A DNA stretch of 64,000 nucleotides from Clostridiales bacterium (GTDB lineage Bacteria; Bacillota; Clostridia; Oscillospirales; Acutalibacteraceae), in contig JAAWNT010000002.1 in assembly GCA_022799115.1 (NCBI GenBank), positions 1-64,000 of the forward strand, written 5' to 3'. The notes below the pieces were generated by a model that saw nothing but the letters and a program-made list of their open reading frames with translations, ran no database searches and was not told the DNA's origin. The position numbers and the translations under genes are program-made. Positions 34,287 to 41,652 of the stretch are shown here, piece by piece (position 1 is the first letter of the stretch; every line of letters begins with the position of its first letter).

Positions 34287-34436
34287 TCATCCGAACGATT
34301 TGTTCCAAAATGCTACAACCGTATGTACCGTTGATTTGCTTACACCGAATTTTTTTGCGGCCTTGCGCACCGTAGCCTTACTTTCGATTATATATTCTCC
34401 CAATTCAATGGCGCGCTCTTCAACAATGCCTTTCAC
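34287..34436 (-). pseudogene. spoIIID: spoIIID, 5' half (interrupted at codon 38)
   Basis: GTG start at 34436 with GGGAGGG 8 bases upstream. The first 38 codons encode VKGIVEERAIELGEYIIESK followed by ATVRKAAKKFGVSKSTVH, the N-terminal region and helix-turn-helix of SpoIIID. After the core repeat the frame leaves spoIIID, adds eleven unrelated residues (TVVAFWNKSFG) and stops. The lost part lies at 12702-12850. Joined through the repeat, codon 38 (His) would be followed by KDVAERL, giving 83 residues, close to the size of known SpoIIID. A sigma-E-like promoter precedes it. As it stands the 49-residue product lacks the conserved C-terminal part needed for DNA binding and is presumably inactive. 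Confidence 0.92.
34322..34333. repeat. Attachment core, right end of the spoIIID element
   Basis: TATGTACCGTTG, same sequence and orientation as 12839-12850. It covers the codons for STVH of SpoIIID. On its inner side GTTC-N10-CAAC (34302-34319) mirrors GTTG-N10-GAAC at the other end. The central dinucleotide of the combined site is TG (34324-34325), inside the shared core. Confidence 0.85.
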
Positions 34437-34467
34437 ATATTCGCCCTCCCAGTTTCAAGATCGTTTC

Positions 34468-34496
34468 ATTATATGCGGGCGGCGCGGGGATTATGT
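34468..34496 (-). promoter_or_regulatory. Sigma-E-like promoter of spoIIID
   Basis: On the minus strand ACATAAT (34496-34490), 14-bp spacer, CATATAAT (34475-34468), compared with the sporulation sigma-E pattern KMATATT-N14-CATACAAT. The start would be near 34461, about 25 nt before the GTG. spoIIID is a sigma-E gene in known spore formers. A sigma-A reading of CATATAAT cannot be excluded, but no TTGACA-like box is placed correctly. Confidence 0.6.
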
Positions 34497-34703
34497 TGGA
34501 CGCTGTCTCATAAACGGAATCCCCGAAGGATGGCGGGATCCCGGAGCCGTAAAAATCAGACGGCCGCAGGGATCCGGATTGCTGCCGATGCGTTCTATGC
34601 GGCTTATAGGGATGGAAAATACCGGCTATGATTCCTTCAAAAAAACGGCGAGTAAAAAACTCTAGGAACTTTTCAATTATCTATGGAATCGACAACGCTT
34701 TTT

Positions 34704-34712
34704 TGTTATAAT
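34704..34712 (+). promoter_or_regulatory. Extended -10 promoter of the GH84 gene
   Basis: TGTTATAAT, a perfect extended -10, without a good -35. It lies about 75 bases before the TTG start. The stretch 34497-34703 between this and the spoIIID promoter shows nothing else. Confidence 0.55.
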
Positions 34713-34786
34713 GAATCCTCGAACCAAGCGGTATTTTTAAAAGAATATAAAAATAAGAACAACCGGACAGGAGGTGCGAACAGACC

Positions 34787-37459
34787 TTGGAGAGGATTGC
34801 GGGAAAACCTGCACGCCCGCTGCGGTCTGTTTCAAAAAACATGGGGAAAAACAATATCTTTGATAAGGAATCCGTCAATCTGGCGGCCAATGCGGCGGCA
34901 AGCTGCTCCGCCCAATGTCAGGCGGACTGCGGCGCCGATAAGGCGGTTGACGGGGATATCATGTCCACCCGCTGGATGACGCCGGACGAGAAGCGGGAGC
35001 AATGGATTCAGTTGGACTTGGGAGAAAGCAAAGCGTTTAATCACGTTCGTATGTACTGGGGGGCAATCTATGCCTCCGCTTATGTGCTGGAATGCTCCCA
35101 GGATGGGGAGCAGTGGAGTGTGATTCTGGACGACCGTTACAGCCAGGGAGGCAAGCAGAATCTGCTGCTCAGCAAGGTATATCACGCCCGCTATGTGCGC
35201 CTATGGGTGAAGGAGAGCAGCAATACCGCCGATGCAAAAATGGTGCTGTACGCCCTGGAGCTGTACCTGCGGGATATGGAGCGGATTGCAAACCGGGCGG
35301 CCGATGGGCTGGAGGTTCCCTCACTGATTGGCCGGAATTTTTACCTTCCCATGGAGTGGGACAGAGATGGGGTTTTTTATCGTTGGAGCTCGGATTTCCC
35401 AGCCATTACTGTGGATTCGGAGAAGGCGCAGGCAACGGTGAGAAGAGGGGCCCAGAGACAAACCGGGACGTTAAAGGCGGAGATTACCGCGGGATCCTCC
35501 ACGGTGACCAGGGAGTTTACAGTGGCGGTGCGCGCGCAATCGGACGCGGCGGCGGATTATTGCATTATTCCCACGCCTCAGCATATGGAATGCGGGGAAG
35601 AGGCGGTTGCGCTCACCGGTCCGGTGATTGTGGTAGCGGATAAAGAAGTGGATGAAACCGTGAAACAGCGCGCAAAAGAGGTGTTGCAGCGAGCAGGGCT
35701 TACCTGTGAATGCAGCGAAGCTTCCCGCGAGGGATGCGCTTGTTTGCTGCTGGGAGTGGCGGGCGCCGCAGGAGAAGCCGGCCGCTGCCATGCCGCAGAG
35801 GGAAGCGCCGGATTTTTTGAAACGGCGCAGGAGAAGTTTGACCGTCATTTTCTCAGAGTGGATGAAAACGGCGGCAAGGCGGAGGTGGTAATACTGGGAG
35901 AGACCTCCGACGCGGTTTACTACGGCTTGGCGACTTTGGAGCAGATGCTGGAACAGAGCGCTCCCGGCGCCCTGACGAAAACCACCGTCTACGATTATTC
36001 GGATACCCAATACCGGGGATTTATCGAGGGATTTTACGGATATCCCTGGGATGTGGACGACCGCATCAGCCTGATGGAATACGGAAAGCGGTATAAAATG
36101 AATCTGTTTATCTACGGCCCCAAGTCGGATCCCTATCATCTGGGAAGCTGGAGGGACGATTATCCTGTGGAGATCACCGATAAACAGCGGGAACAAGGAC
36201 AAATCACCCAACAGGATATTCGTCGTTTGGCGGAGGAGGCCAAGAAAAACCACATTAATTTTGTATGGTCGGTGCATCCCGCCATGCAGAATGGAGTGGA
36301 TCTGAGCAGCGAGGAGACGGTGGACCAGGGGGTAGAGGCGGTACTCCGCAAATTCAGCCATCTGTATAGCCTTGGAGTGCGGGGATTTGCTCTGTTTGTG
36401 GACGACATCGATTTACAGGAGGCCTATGTGGGCAGTGAAATGCAGGCGCGCATGGTGGATTTGATCCAGAAAGGGATTAACCGAGCCTATCGTTCCCCCG
36501 ATATGCCGTCCCAGGATCGGGTAACCCCTCTGTTTTATGTGCCTTCCTACTACGCGTTGGACTTTGGCGAAAAGGAGAAAAGAGAGCACAACCTTACCTG
36601 TCTGCAATCGGTGGATCCGGATGTGGTGATTACCATCACAGGAGGCGGATGCTGGTCTATTGTTGAAAATCAAGCGCTCAACACCTACCACGGCCTTCTG
36701 GGACGCAAGCCGCTGATGTGGTGGAATTACCCGGTGAACGATAACATCGACGACACCATGCAGATGGGACTGATGGACTCTGTCTACAGCGTGAGCAACG
36801 ATGTGGACGACCTGTTGGGAATTATGTCCAACCCGATGAATCAGGCGGAAGCCTCAAAAATTTCCCTGTTCGGCCTCGCCGACTACAGCTGGAATACCAA
36901 GGCGTTTGAACCCAGGGACAATTGGGAACGCTCCTTTGCCAGCATGACCGACGACGAGAGTCTGGCCGCCGCCCTGCGGGTGTTTGCGGAAAACAGCTCC
37001 ATTGGGCATGAGCCTACAAGATTGATGAAGCTTTACGACGGCTTTCAGTCCGGTTACCAAAGAGGCGGACAAGCGCCTGACTGCACGGAGCAGCTTCGGA
37101 CGGAAATGGAACGTATCATTGCGGCATGCGATCAGCTGGAGGAGATGGCCGGCGGGCAGGACGAACGTCTGAAAGCGTTGTGGGGCGAGATCAAACCCTG
37201 GGCCTGCAAACTGCGCGCTATGGCGGAAATTGGATTCCTGGGGATAAAGGCGGCCGTCTGCGGGGACGACCGGGAGGCGCAGTGGTGTTCTCTGCTTGCC
37301 AAGGAGAAATACAAGGGGCTGTTGTTGTCCAGGGAATATGAGACTCACTCCATCAAGGGACACGGCACGCAGCTGGAGGAGAAGGATTTCCCGGTTCGGG
37401 TGTCTCAGCGGCGGCTGGGCGAATTTCTCCGATTCCTTATGGATCAGGTTCTGCGCTGA
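34787..37459 (+). CDS. GH84 beta-N-acetylglucosaminidase with N-terminal F5/8C (CBM32-like) domain
   Basis: 890 residues. Residues about 25-165 form an F5/8-type C sugar-binding domain (ADKAVDGDIMSTRWMTP, WIQLDLGESKAFNHVRMYWG, ARYVRLWVKES). About 240-395 is the GH84/GH20 N-terminal beta-alpha domain (IIPTPQHMECG). The GH84 barrel follows from about 400 (YRGFIEGFYGYPWD) with the catalytic Asp pair Asp539-Asp540 in ALFVDDID. GH84 enzymes release N-acetylglucosamine from O-glycosylated proteins or glycans. No signal peptide precedes the binding domain at the chosen start (TTG 34787, AGGAGGT 11 bases upstream), so it may act in the cytoplasm or leave by an unusual route. An internal ATG at 34842 lacks a ribosome site. 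Confidence 0.9.
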   Translation: MERIAGKPARPLRSVSKNMGKNNIFDKESVNLAANAAASCSAQCQADCGADKAVDGDIMSTRWMTPDEKREQWIQLDLGESKAFNHVRMYWGAIYASAYVLECSQDGEQWSVILDDRYSQGGKQNLLLSKVYHARYVRLWVKESSNTADAKMVLYALELYLRDMERIANRAADGLEVPSLIGRNFYLPMEWDRDGVFYRWSSDFPAITVDSEKAQATVRRGAQRQTGTLKAEITAGSSTVTREFTVAVRAQSDAAADYCIIPTPQHMECGEEAVALTGPVIVVADKEVDETVKQRAKEVLQRAGLTCECSEASREGCACLLLGVAGAAGEAGRCHAAEGSAGFFETAQEKFDRHFLRVDENGGKAEVVILGETSDAVYYGLATLEQMLEQSAPGALTKTTVYDYSDTQYRGFIEGFYGYPWDVDDRISLMEYGKRYKMNLFIYGPKSDPYHLGSWRDDYPVEITDKQREQGQITQQDIRRLAEEAKKNHINFVWSVHPAMQNGVDLSSEETVDQGVEAVLRKFSHLYSLGVRGFALFVDDIDLQEAYVGSEMQARMVDLIQKGINRAYRSPDMPSQDRVTPLFYVPSYYALDFGEKEKREHNLTCLQSVDPDVVITITGGGCWSIVENQALNTYHGLLGRKPLMWWNYPVNDNIDDTMQMGLMDSVYSVSNDVDDLLGIMSNPMNQAEASKISLFGLADYSWNTKAFEPRDNWERSFASMTDDESLAAALRVFAENSSIGHEPTRLMKLYDGFQSGYQRGGQAPDCTEQLRTEMERIIAACDQLEEMAGGQDERLKALWGEIKPWACKLRAMAEIGFLGIKAAVCGDDREAQWCSLLAKEKYKGLLLSREYETHSIKGHGTQLEEKDFPVRVSQRRLGEFLRFLMDQVLR

Positions 37460-37540
37460 AGAGTTTCATGCAAACGGGGCCGGGTGGAAACAAAAAACAG
37501 GGTTCTCAAAGAAAATGATAAAGGCGAAACCGCCTTGTTA

Positions 37541-37585
37541 AGAAGAGGAGGATACCGGCAACCAAGGGCCCGGTATCTTCTTTTT
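37541..37585 (+). terminator. Terminator after the GH84 gene
   Basis: GATACCGG (37551-37558) pairs with CCGGTATC (37570-37577), extended by AGAAG/CTTCT, followed by TTTTT. Confidence 0.75.
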
Positions 37586-37698
37586 CCGCCTCTTTCCGCT
37601 GGAACTTTACAAACCGGCGTTCATTTGGTATGATTAACTAGCGATATCGGCGTTTGGAATTGATAAATTTGATGATAATGATGTAGAGGAGGATGCGT

Positions 37699-38577
37699 TT
37701 GTCTCGTCGAGCAAAGAGAATCCGGCGCATCGGATGGCGTTCCCTCATTTCCATAGGCGTGCTGTTGTCGTTGGTTTTATTGACAGTCTTTTTTATTTGC
37801 TTGGCCAATTGTCAGCAAGGGCCTTCGGTGATGGGGCAGCTTAGGCAGATCACCGGGGTTTCGGTCACCATGGGCAAAGAGGAGTCGGAGTTTTACCGGT
37901 CTTTGGCCCAAAAAGAGTTGACGGAACAGGGAGCGGCCGCCCCTTCTTCCGGCAATACGGTACTTTATGCCTCCAAAGTGTACGCCTGTTTTTTGGCGGG
38001 CGAGCGTCTGGGGATAAGCGCCCCCTATTCCTTTGAGGGATTAAAGGCCGATATGGACAAGGAGAATCAGGAACGCCGCGTACAAAAGGAGAAAGGCGAA
38101 AAGCTGGAAGGACCCGAACAATACGAATTGCCGCAGTATCTCAGCCTCCGTCTGGAGCAGGTGAGCCAAGCGATTGTGGAAAAGCTGGCGGAGAATCCCA
38201 GCCGGACCATACGGCAGAACAGCCAGGCCTATTGGGAGGCAAACCGGGATCAATTTGCAGTGGTAAGGGAGATTGCCATTCATCAAAAGCGAGACAAAAC
38301 GGAAAGCAAGACCGTATTCAAAAAGGAGGACCTGAACAAGCTGCGGGACAGTAACCCTCGGTTGTATGACATCTTGTCGAATGCAAAACAGGGACAAACC
38401 TTTGAATATGAATACGATGGGGATATTGAATCAATAGAAATACTTTCAGTAAAAACAGAAACCGCTGATTATGAAGAGGTTACCCAGCAAGCGCTGATTG
38501 CTTATCTATCAAAGGTGGAATATCCCCAATTGATTGATTTGATCGCTCAAAACAATCCGGTCCAGCTGACCGAGTGA
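37699..38577 (+). CDS. Membrane-anchored extracytoplasmic protein of unknown function
   Basis: 292 residues. A basic start (SRRAKRIRRIGWR) and one hydrophobic helix (about 14-36) anchor a soluble, highly charged outer part rich in Lys, Glu and Gln, helical in outline (about 100-190), with a more beta-like end. I do not recognise a family with confidence; the helix-rich outline recalls SurA/PrsA chaperone N-terminal regions, but no PPIase motif is visible. ATG 37693 directly touches AGGAGG, leaving no spacing, whereas TTG 37699 has 6 bases, so TTG is chosen. It is followed at 80 bases by a small membrane protein gene. Confidence 0.7.
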   Translation: MSRRAKRIRRIGWRSLISIGVLLSLVLLTVFFICLANCQQGPSVMGQLRQITGVSVTMGKEESEFYRSLAQKELTEQGAAAPSSGNTVLYASKVYACFLAGERLGISAPYSFEGLKADMDKENQERRVQKEKGEKLEGPEQYELPQYLSLRLEQVSQAIVEKLAENPSRTIRQNSQAYWEANRDQFAVVREIAIHQKRDKTESKTVFKKEDLNKLRDSNPRLYDILSNAKQGQTFEYEYDGDIESIEILSVKTETADYEEVTQQALIAYLSKVEYPQLIDLIAQNNPVQLTE

Positions 38578-38656
38578 TCGTTCCCCGCCTATCAACCGGA
38601 GTTCGGAGGAAACAGTGTTTTTCTCTGAAAATAAAGATAGAAAAGAGGTTGCAGCA

Positions 38657-38863
38657 ATGCGTGTTTTCAAAAAAGGATTCGGTGTTCTATCCAGCGTATT
38701 GACCTTTGTCCTGCTGTTCGCAGGCATCCCTGCCGGGAAAGGAGCGCCGGAAGGATTCGTTCAGACCGGAGACCAGATTCCCTATTTCATTATAGGGGCA
38801 GTGGTTCTGGCCTGTATCGTGGTTGTTTTACTTCTGATCTTCAAAAAGAAACCCAAAGATTGA
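38657..38863 (+). CDS. Small exported protein with C-terminal membrane anchor
   Basis: 68 residues: signal peptide-like start (MRVFKKGFGVLSSVLTFVLLFAG in parts), a short loop with VQTGDQIP, then a second hydrophobic helix (IGAVVLACIVVVLLLIF) and KKKPKD. The order TG motif, helix, positive tail resembles a sortase sorting signal or the tail of such proteins, but the motif is not LPXTG, so a plain two-helix membrane protein is equally possible. A GTG 38615 with GGAGG would add 14 residues. Confidence 0.5.
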   Translation: MRVFKKGFGVLSSVLTFVLLFAGIPAGKGAPEGFVQTGDQIPYFIIGAVVLACIVVVLLLIFKKKPKD

Positions 38864-38867
38864 TGAC

Positions 38868-38905
38868 GAGTCCCCTGATTTCGGTAACATGAAATCAGGG
38901 GACTC
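38868..38905 (+). terminator. Strong hairpin terminator
   Basis: 15-bp perfect stem (GAGTCCCCTGATTTC, 38868-38882, with 38891-38905), loop of 8. T-run is weak (TGTCTAATT). From 38906 to 39250 nothing is visible. Confidence 0.65.
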
Positions 38906-39251
38906 TGTCTAATTACAGGTGTAGCGAAGGAATAAGGATGCTGCCGCAGAAGTGGGAGGGAAAGCGTTCTTTTTGCGGCGTCCGGGGCTTGATGCAAGAC
39001 CGCTGGAAACCCGATAGGGCGAGTTGATTAACGGCTGTATTCAGAAGAAGGAACGGTTGCGCTGTTTTTGATTCATTTGGCGTCCGCCGTTTGGGCGTGT
39101 GAAGCTTTTCCAGTGAGTTCAAGAGGCTTGATTTTTATAAAATGGCAATCCTGTTTGGCTGTATGATGAGATCGCGTTGGGGCAATATTCCCCTTGGGAA
39201 ACAAGTTCACCGATCATATTGTAGAGTTCGGATATCAGAGCGATTCAACGG

Positions 39252-39280
39252 TTGCGCCAAGAGCGGCGACCTGTTATAAT
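39252..39280 (+). promoter_or_regulatory. Promoter of the GT2 gene
   Basis: TTGCGC (39252-39257), 17-bp spacer, TGTTATAAT with perfect extended -10 (TATAAT 39275-39280). Confidence 0.65.
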
Positions 39281-39336
39281 TTTGAAAAAGGGTTGAGCGG
39301 TTGGCTCTGCCCGCGGCGGAAACGGGGGGACAAGTC

Positions 39337-40314
39337 GTGGAACAACCGGTGGTCAGCGTGGCCGTTATCACGTATCGTCAGGAGCGGTATATATCGCAGG
39401 CCATGGAAAGCGTGCTGATGCAGCGGCTGTCCGTTCCCTGGGAGGTGGTGGTGGGAGAGGACGCCTCTCCGGATGCCACCCGGGACATCCTTTTGAACAT
39501 TCAGAAGCGGTGGCCGGACCGAATTCGCCTGTTTCTGCGGGAAAAAAATGTGGGGGCCACCCGTAATCTGTATGAAGTGCTTTTTCATTGCCGGGGCCGC
39601 TATATCGCGCTGCTGGAGGGGGACGATTATTGGACTGATCCCGAAAAGCTGCAAAAGCAGGCAGATTTTTTAGAAAGCCATCCCCAATACATTGCGTGCG
39701 CCCACCGATGCCTGTTTGTGGACCAACAGGGGAACCCGACGCCGGACAAACGGGTGAACGAGTGGTTTTTTGATGGAGAGCGGTACACATATCAGCAGTT
39801 TCAAAACAGAGAGATGCCGGGACAAACCGGTACGCTGATGATGCGAAACCTGTTTCTCAATCCCCGTTTCGACTACCGGATTCTGTATCAGGCCCATCCG
39901 GTGGTGGGAGATCGGACCCTGCATTTGCTGCTGTCCGCCCAAGGGGACGTTTACTGCATGAAAGACGTAATGGGATGCTATCGATTTGTTCAGCAGGAGG
40001 GCGCGCCAAACTGGGTGGCCAGAACGCAGCATCAGAATCTTTTGGACGGCCGCGTTGGCTACCTATGCGCGCTGGAAGAGTATTCCCATAGCGTGCTGAA
40101 GCTCCCATTGTGTTTTGATAAGGTGAAACGAGATTACTATGGGCAGGCGTTTTGCAAGCTGCTTCGCCATCCCACCAGAGATAATCTGTCCGTTGTGCGG
40201 AATATTCTGTTCATGAGTCCCCATAAGATACGGCTGTTTTGTTACGGCGTGGCGCATGCAATCGGCTCTCTGCCAGGGGTTTTTAGAGGGAAAAAGACAA
40301 AGGGTTCCCGGTAA
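39337..40314 (+). CDS. GT2-family glycosyltransferase
   Basis: 325 residues, GT-A fold. VSVAVITYRQERYISQAMESVL, EVVVGEDASPDATRDIL and the metal-binding EGDDYW are canonical. It would add a sugar to a surface polymer or protein in the cytoplasm. GTG 39337 has GGGGGGA 6 bases upstream and is preferred; the frame is open back to TTG 39301. It begins a short group with the FrhB/pyruvyltransferase pair 3, outside the mobile element. Confidence 0.85.
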   Translation: MEQPVVSVAVITYRQERYISQAMESVLMQRLSVPWEVVVGEDASPDATRDILLNIQKRWPDRIRLFLREKNVGATRNLYEVLFHCRGRYIALLEGDDYWTDPEKLQKQADFLESHPQYIACAHRCLFVDQQGNPTPDKRVNEWFFDGERYTYQQFQNREMPGQTGTLMMRNLFLNPRFDYRILYQAHPVVGDRTLHLLLSAQGDVYCMKDVMGCYRFVQQEGAPNWVARTQHQNLLDGRVGYLCALEEYSHSVLKLPLCFDKVKRDYYGQAFCKLLRHPTRDNLSVVRNILFMSPHKIRLFCYGVAHAIGSLPGVFRGKKTKGSR

Positions 40315-40509
40315 CATGGCAAAATGATGACAAGAAAATGTGACTTTTTCGGCGGTTGAATCGAACAATAAATATGGGCCGGACAGAGGGGATCACCGGC
40401 CGGAGATTGTTTGAGGCAGCCGTACCCTCCAGCCTGCTTGGGCCAGAGCAAGCGCTTGAGATGGGAATAGGACGGGGTGCGCGTATCGCCGACAGAGAGG
40501 GGAACTACC

Positions 40510-41652
40510 GTGAAAATATGCGAACAAGGATATTGTATCGAGTGCGGCGTATGCGCCGCGGTTTGCCCGGTTCAATGTATTACCTGGAGGGAGGATCCCT
40601 GGGGAGAACGGACCCCGTTTATTAATAGCGAGCAGTGTATTGGATGCGGACTGTGCGCCAACCGATGCCCGGCTGCCAAAATGCCCCGCGCCATGAGGCC
40701 GCAGGAAGTCTATGCGGCCTATAGCTTGGATTTGGAGGAGCGCAGGCGCTGCTCATCCGGCGGGGCCGCCACCGTGTTTGCCCGGCGGATGGTTTCATCG
40801 GGAGGGGCGGTGTTTGGGGCGTCCTTTGAGAGGGACGGCCAGGTGAGCCACCGGTGTGTAACCGATGAAGAGGGGATTGAGGCGCTGCAAGGCTCCAAAT
40901 ATGTGCGCAGCGACCTGGGGGACAGTTATCACAGGATACATAAAAAGTTGATGCGGGGACAAGAGGTGCTGTTTATCGGTGCCCCCTGCCAGGTGGACGG
41001 CTTGTACGCTTATTTGGAAAACGACTTTGAGAGGCTGACCACCATGGATTTTGTCTGCCATGGAGCGCCGGCCCCCCGTTATTTTCGGGAGCATCTGCAA
41101 TGTTTGGAACAGAAGGCTGGAAGAAAAAGCGACGAGATGGCCTTTCGGGGAGAAAAGGGGTATTGTCTGATTTTATCCCAGGACGGACAACCGTTTTATG
41201 AGCAGGATCGATCACGAGATCTATATTATCGGGCCTTTCTTTCCAATCTTTTGTGCAGGGACTGCTGCATCCGCTGCCCTTATGCCTCGACCGCCCGGGT
41301 TTCCGACATCACGGTGGGGGACTTTTGGGGGCTTGGCGAGGAGAGACCGTTTCTCGGGGATCCGGACGGCGGCGTGTCCGAGGTGTTAATCAATACCCGC
41401 AAGGGGGAACGGCTGCTGGATCTCTGTAAAAAGGAACTATATTTGGAACATAGAACGCTGGAAGAAGCTCGCTTGGGCAACAAACAGCTGCAAGGGCCGC
41501 CGGCGCCTCACCCCATGAGGGAGGCCTTTCGCCGCCGGTATCGCCGCGTGGGATTTGAACGGGCGGCATCGCGCTGCCTGAATTACGATTGGTGGCCCTT
41601 CTCTTTTAACGGGAAGAGAAATCGGAAAAATAAGGAGGGAACGGCTCGGTGA
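40510..41652 (+). CDS. Ferredoxin-FrhB protein (pair 3)
   Basis: 380 residues. Two 4Fe-4S sites (YCIECGVCAAVCP and QCIGCGLCANRCP), then SSGGAATVFARR, GAPCQVDGLYAYL and CIRCPYASTARVSDITVGDFWG. GTG 40510 has AGAGGGGA upstream. Here the FrhB gene comes before its partner, the reverse of pairs 1 and 2. It overlaps the partner by 4 bases. Confidence 0.88.
   Translation: MKICEQGYCIECGVCAAVCPVQCITWREDPWGERTPFINSEQCIGCGLCANRCPAAKMPRAMRPQEVYAAYSLDLEERRRCSSGGAATVFARRMVSSGGAVFGASFERDGQVSHRCVTDEEGIEALQGSKYVRSDLGDSYHRIHKKLMRGQEVLFIGAPCQVDGLYAYLENDFERLTTMDFVCHGAPAPRYFREHLQCLEQKAGRKSDEMAFRGEKGYCLILSQDGQPFYEQDRSRDLYYRAFLSNLLCRDCCIRCPYASTARVSDITVGDFWGLGEERPFLGDPDGGVSEVLINTRKGERLLDLCKKELYLEHRTLEEARLGNKQLQGPPAPHPMREAFRRRYRRVGFERAASRCLNYDWWPFSFNGKRNRKNKEGTAR

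Larger units (their letters stand above)
12839..34333. mobile_element. 21.5-kb skin-like intervening element inside spoIIID, carrying an exopolysaccharide operon
   Basis: The element is bounded by identical 12-bp direct repeats (12839-12850, 34322-34333), 21,483 bp apart. It contains a serine recombinase, a 64-residue small gene, and a 17-gene polysaccharide operon reading in the opposite direction. Joining the repeats restores an open 83-codon spoIIID. Inner flanks of both repeats together form a symmetric site: GTTC-N10-CAAC (34302-34319), a 10-bp centre, then GTTG-N10-GAAC (12847-12864), as expected for the attP of a large serine recombinase. Boundaries are seen directly; mobility and developmental excision are inference from skin-type elements. 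Confidence 0.85.

Noticed and set aside
12839..34333. A prophage inserted in spoIIID
   Set aside because: No capsid, tail, terminase, lysis or replication genes are present; the cargo is a polysaccharide operon.
12839..34333. Split spoIIID as an assembly artefact
   Set aside because: A 12-bp repeat is too short to cause a misjoin by itself, and a recombinase sits exactly at the border with attP-like symmetry. Reads across both junctions would settle it.
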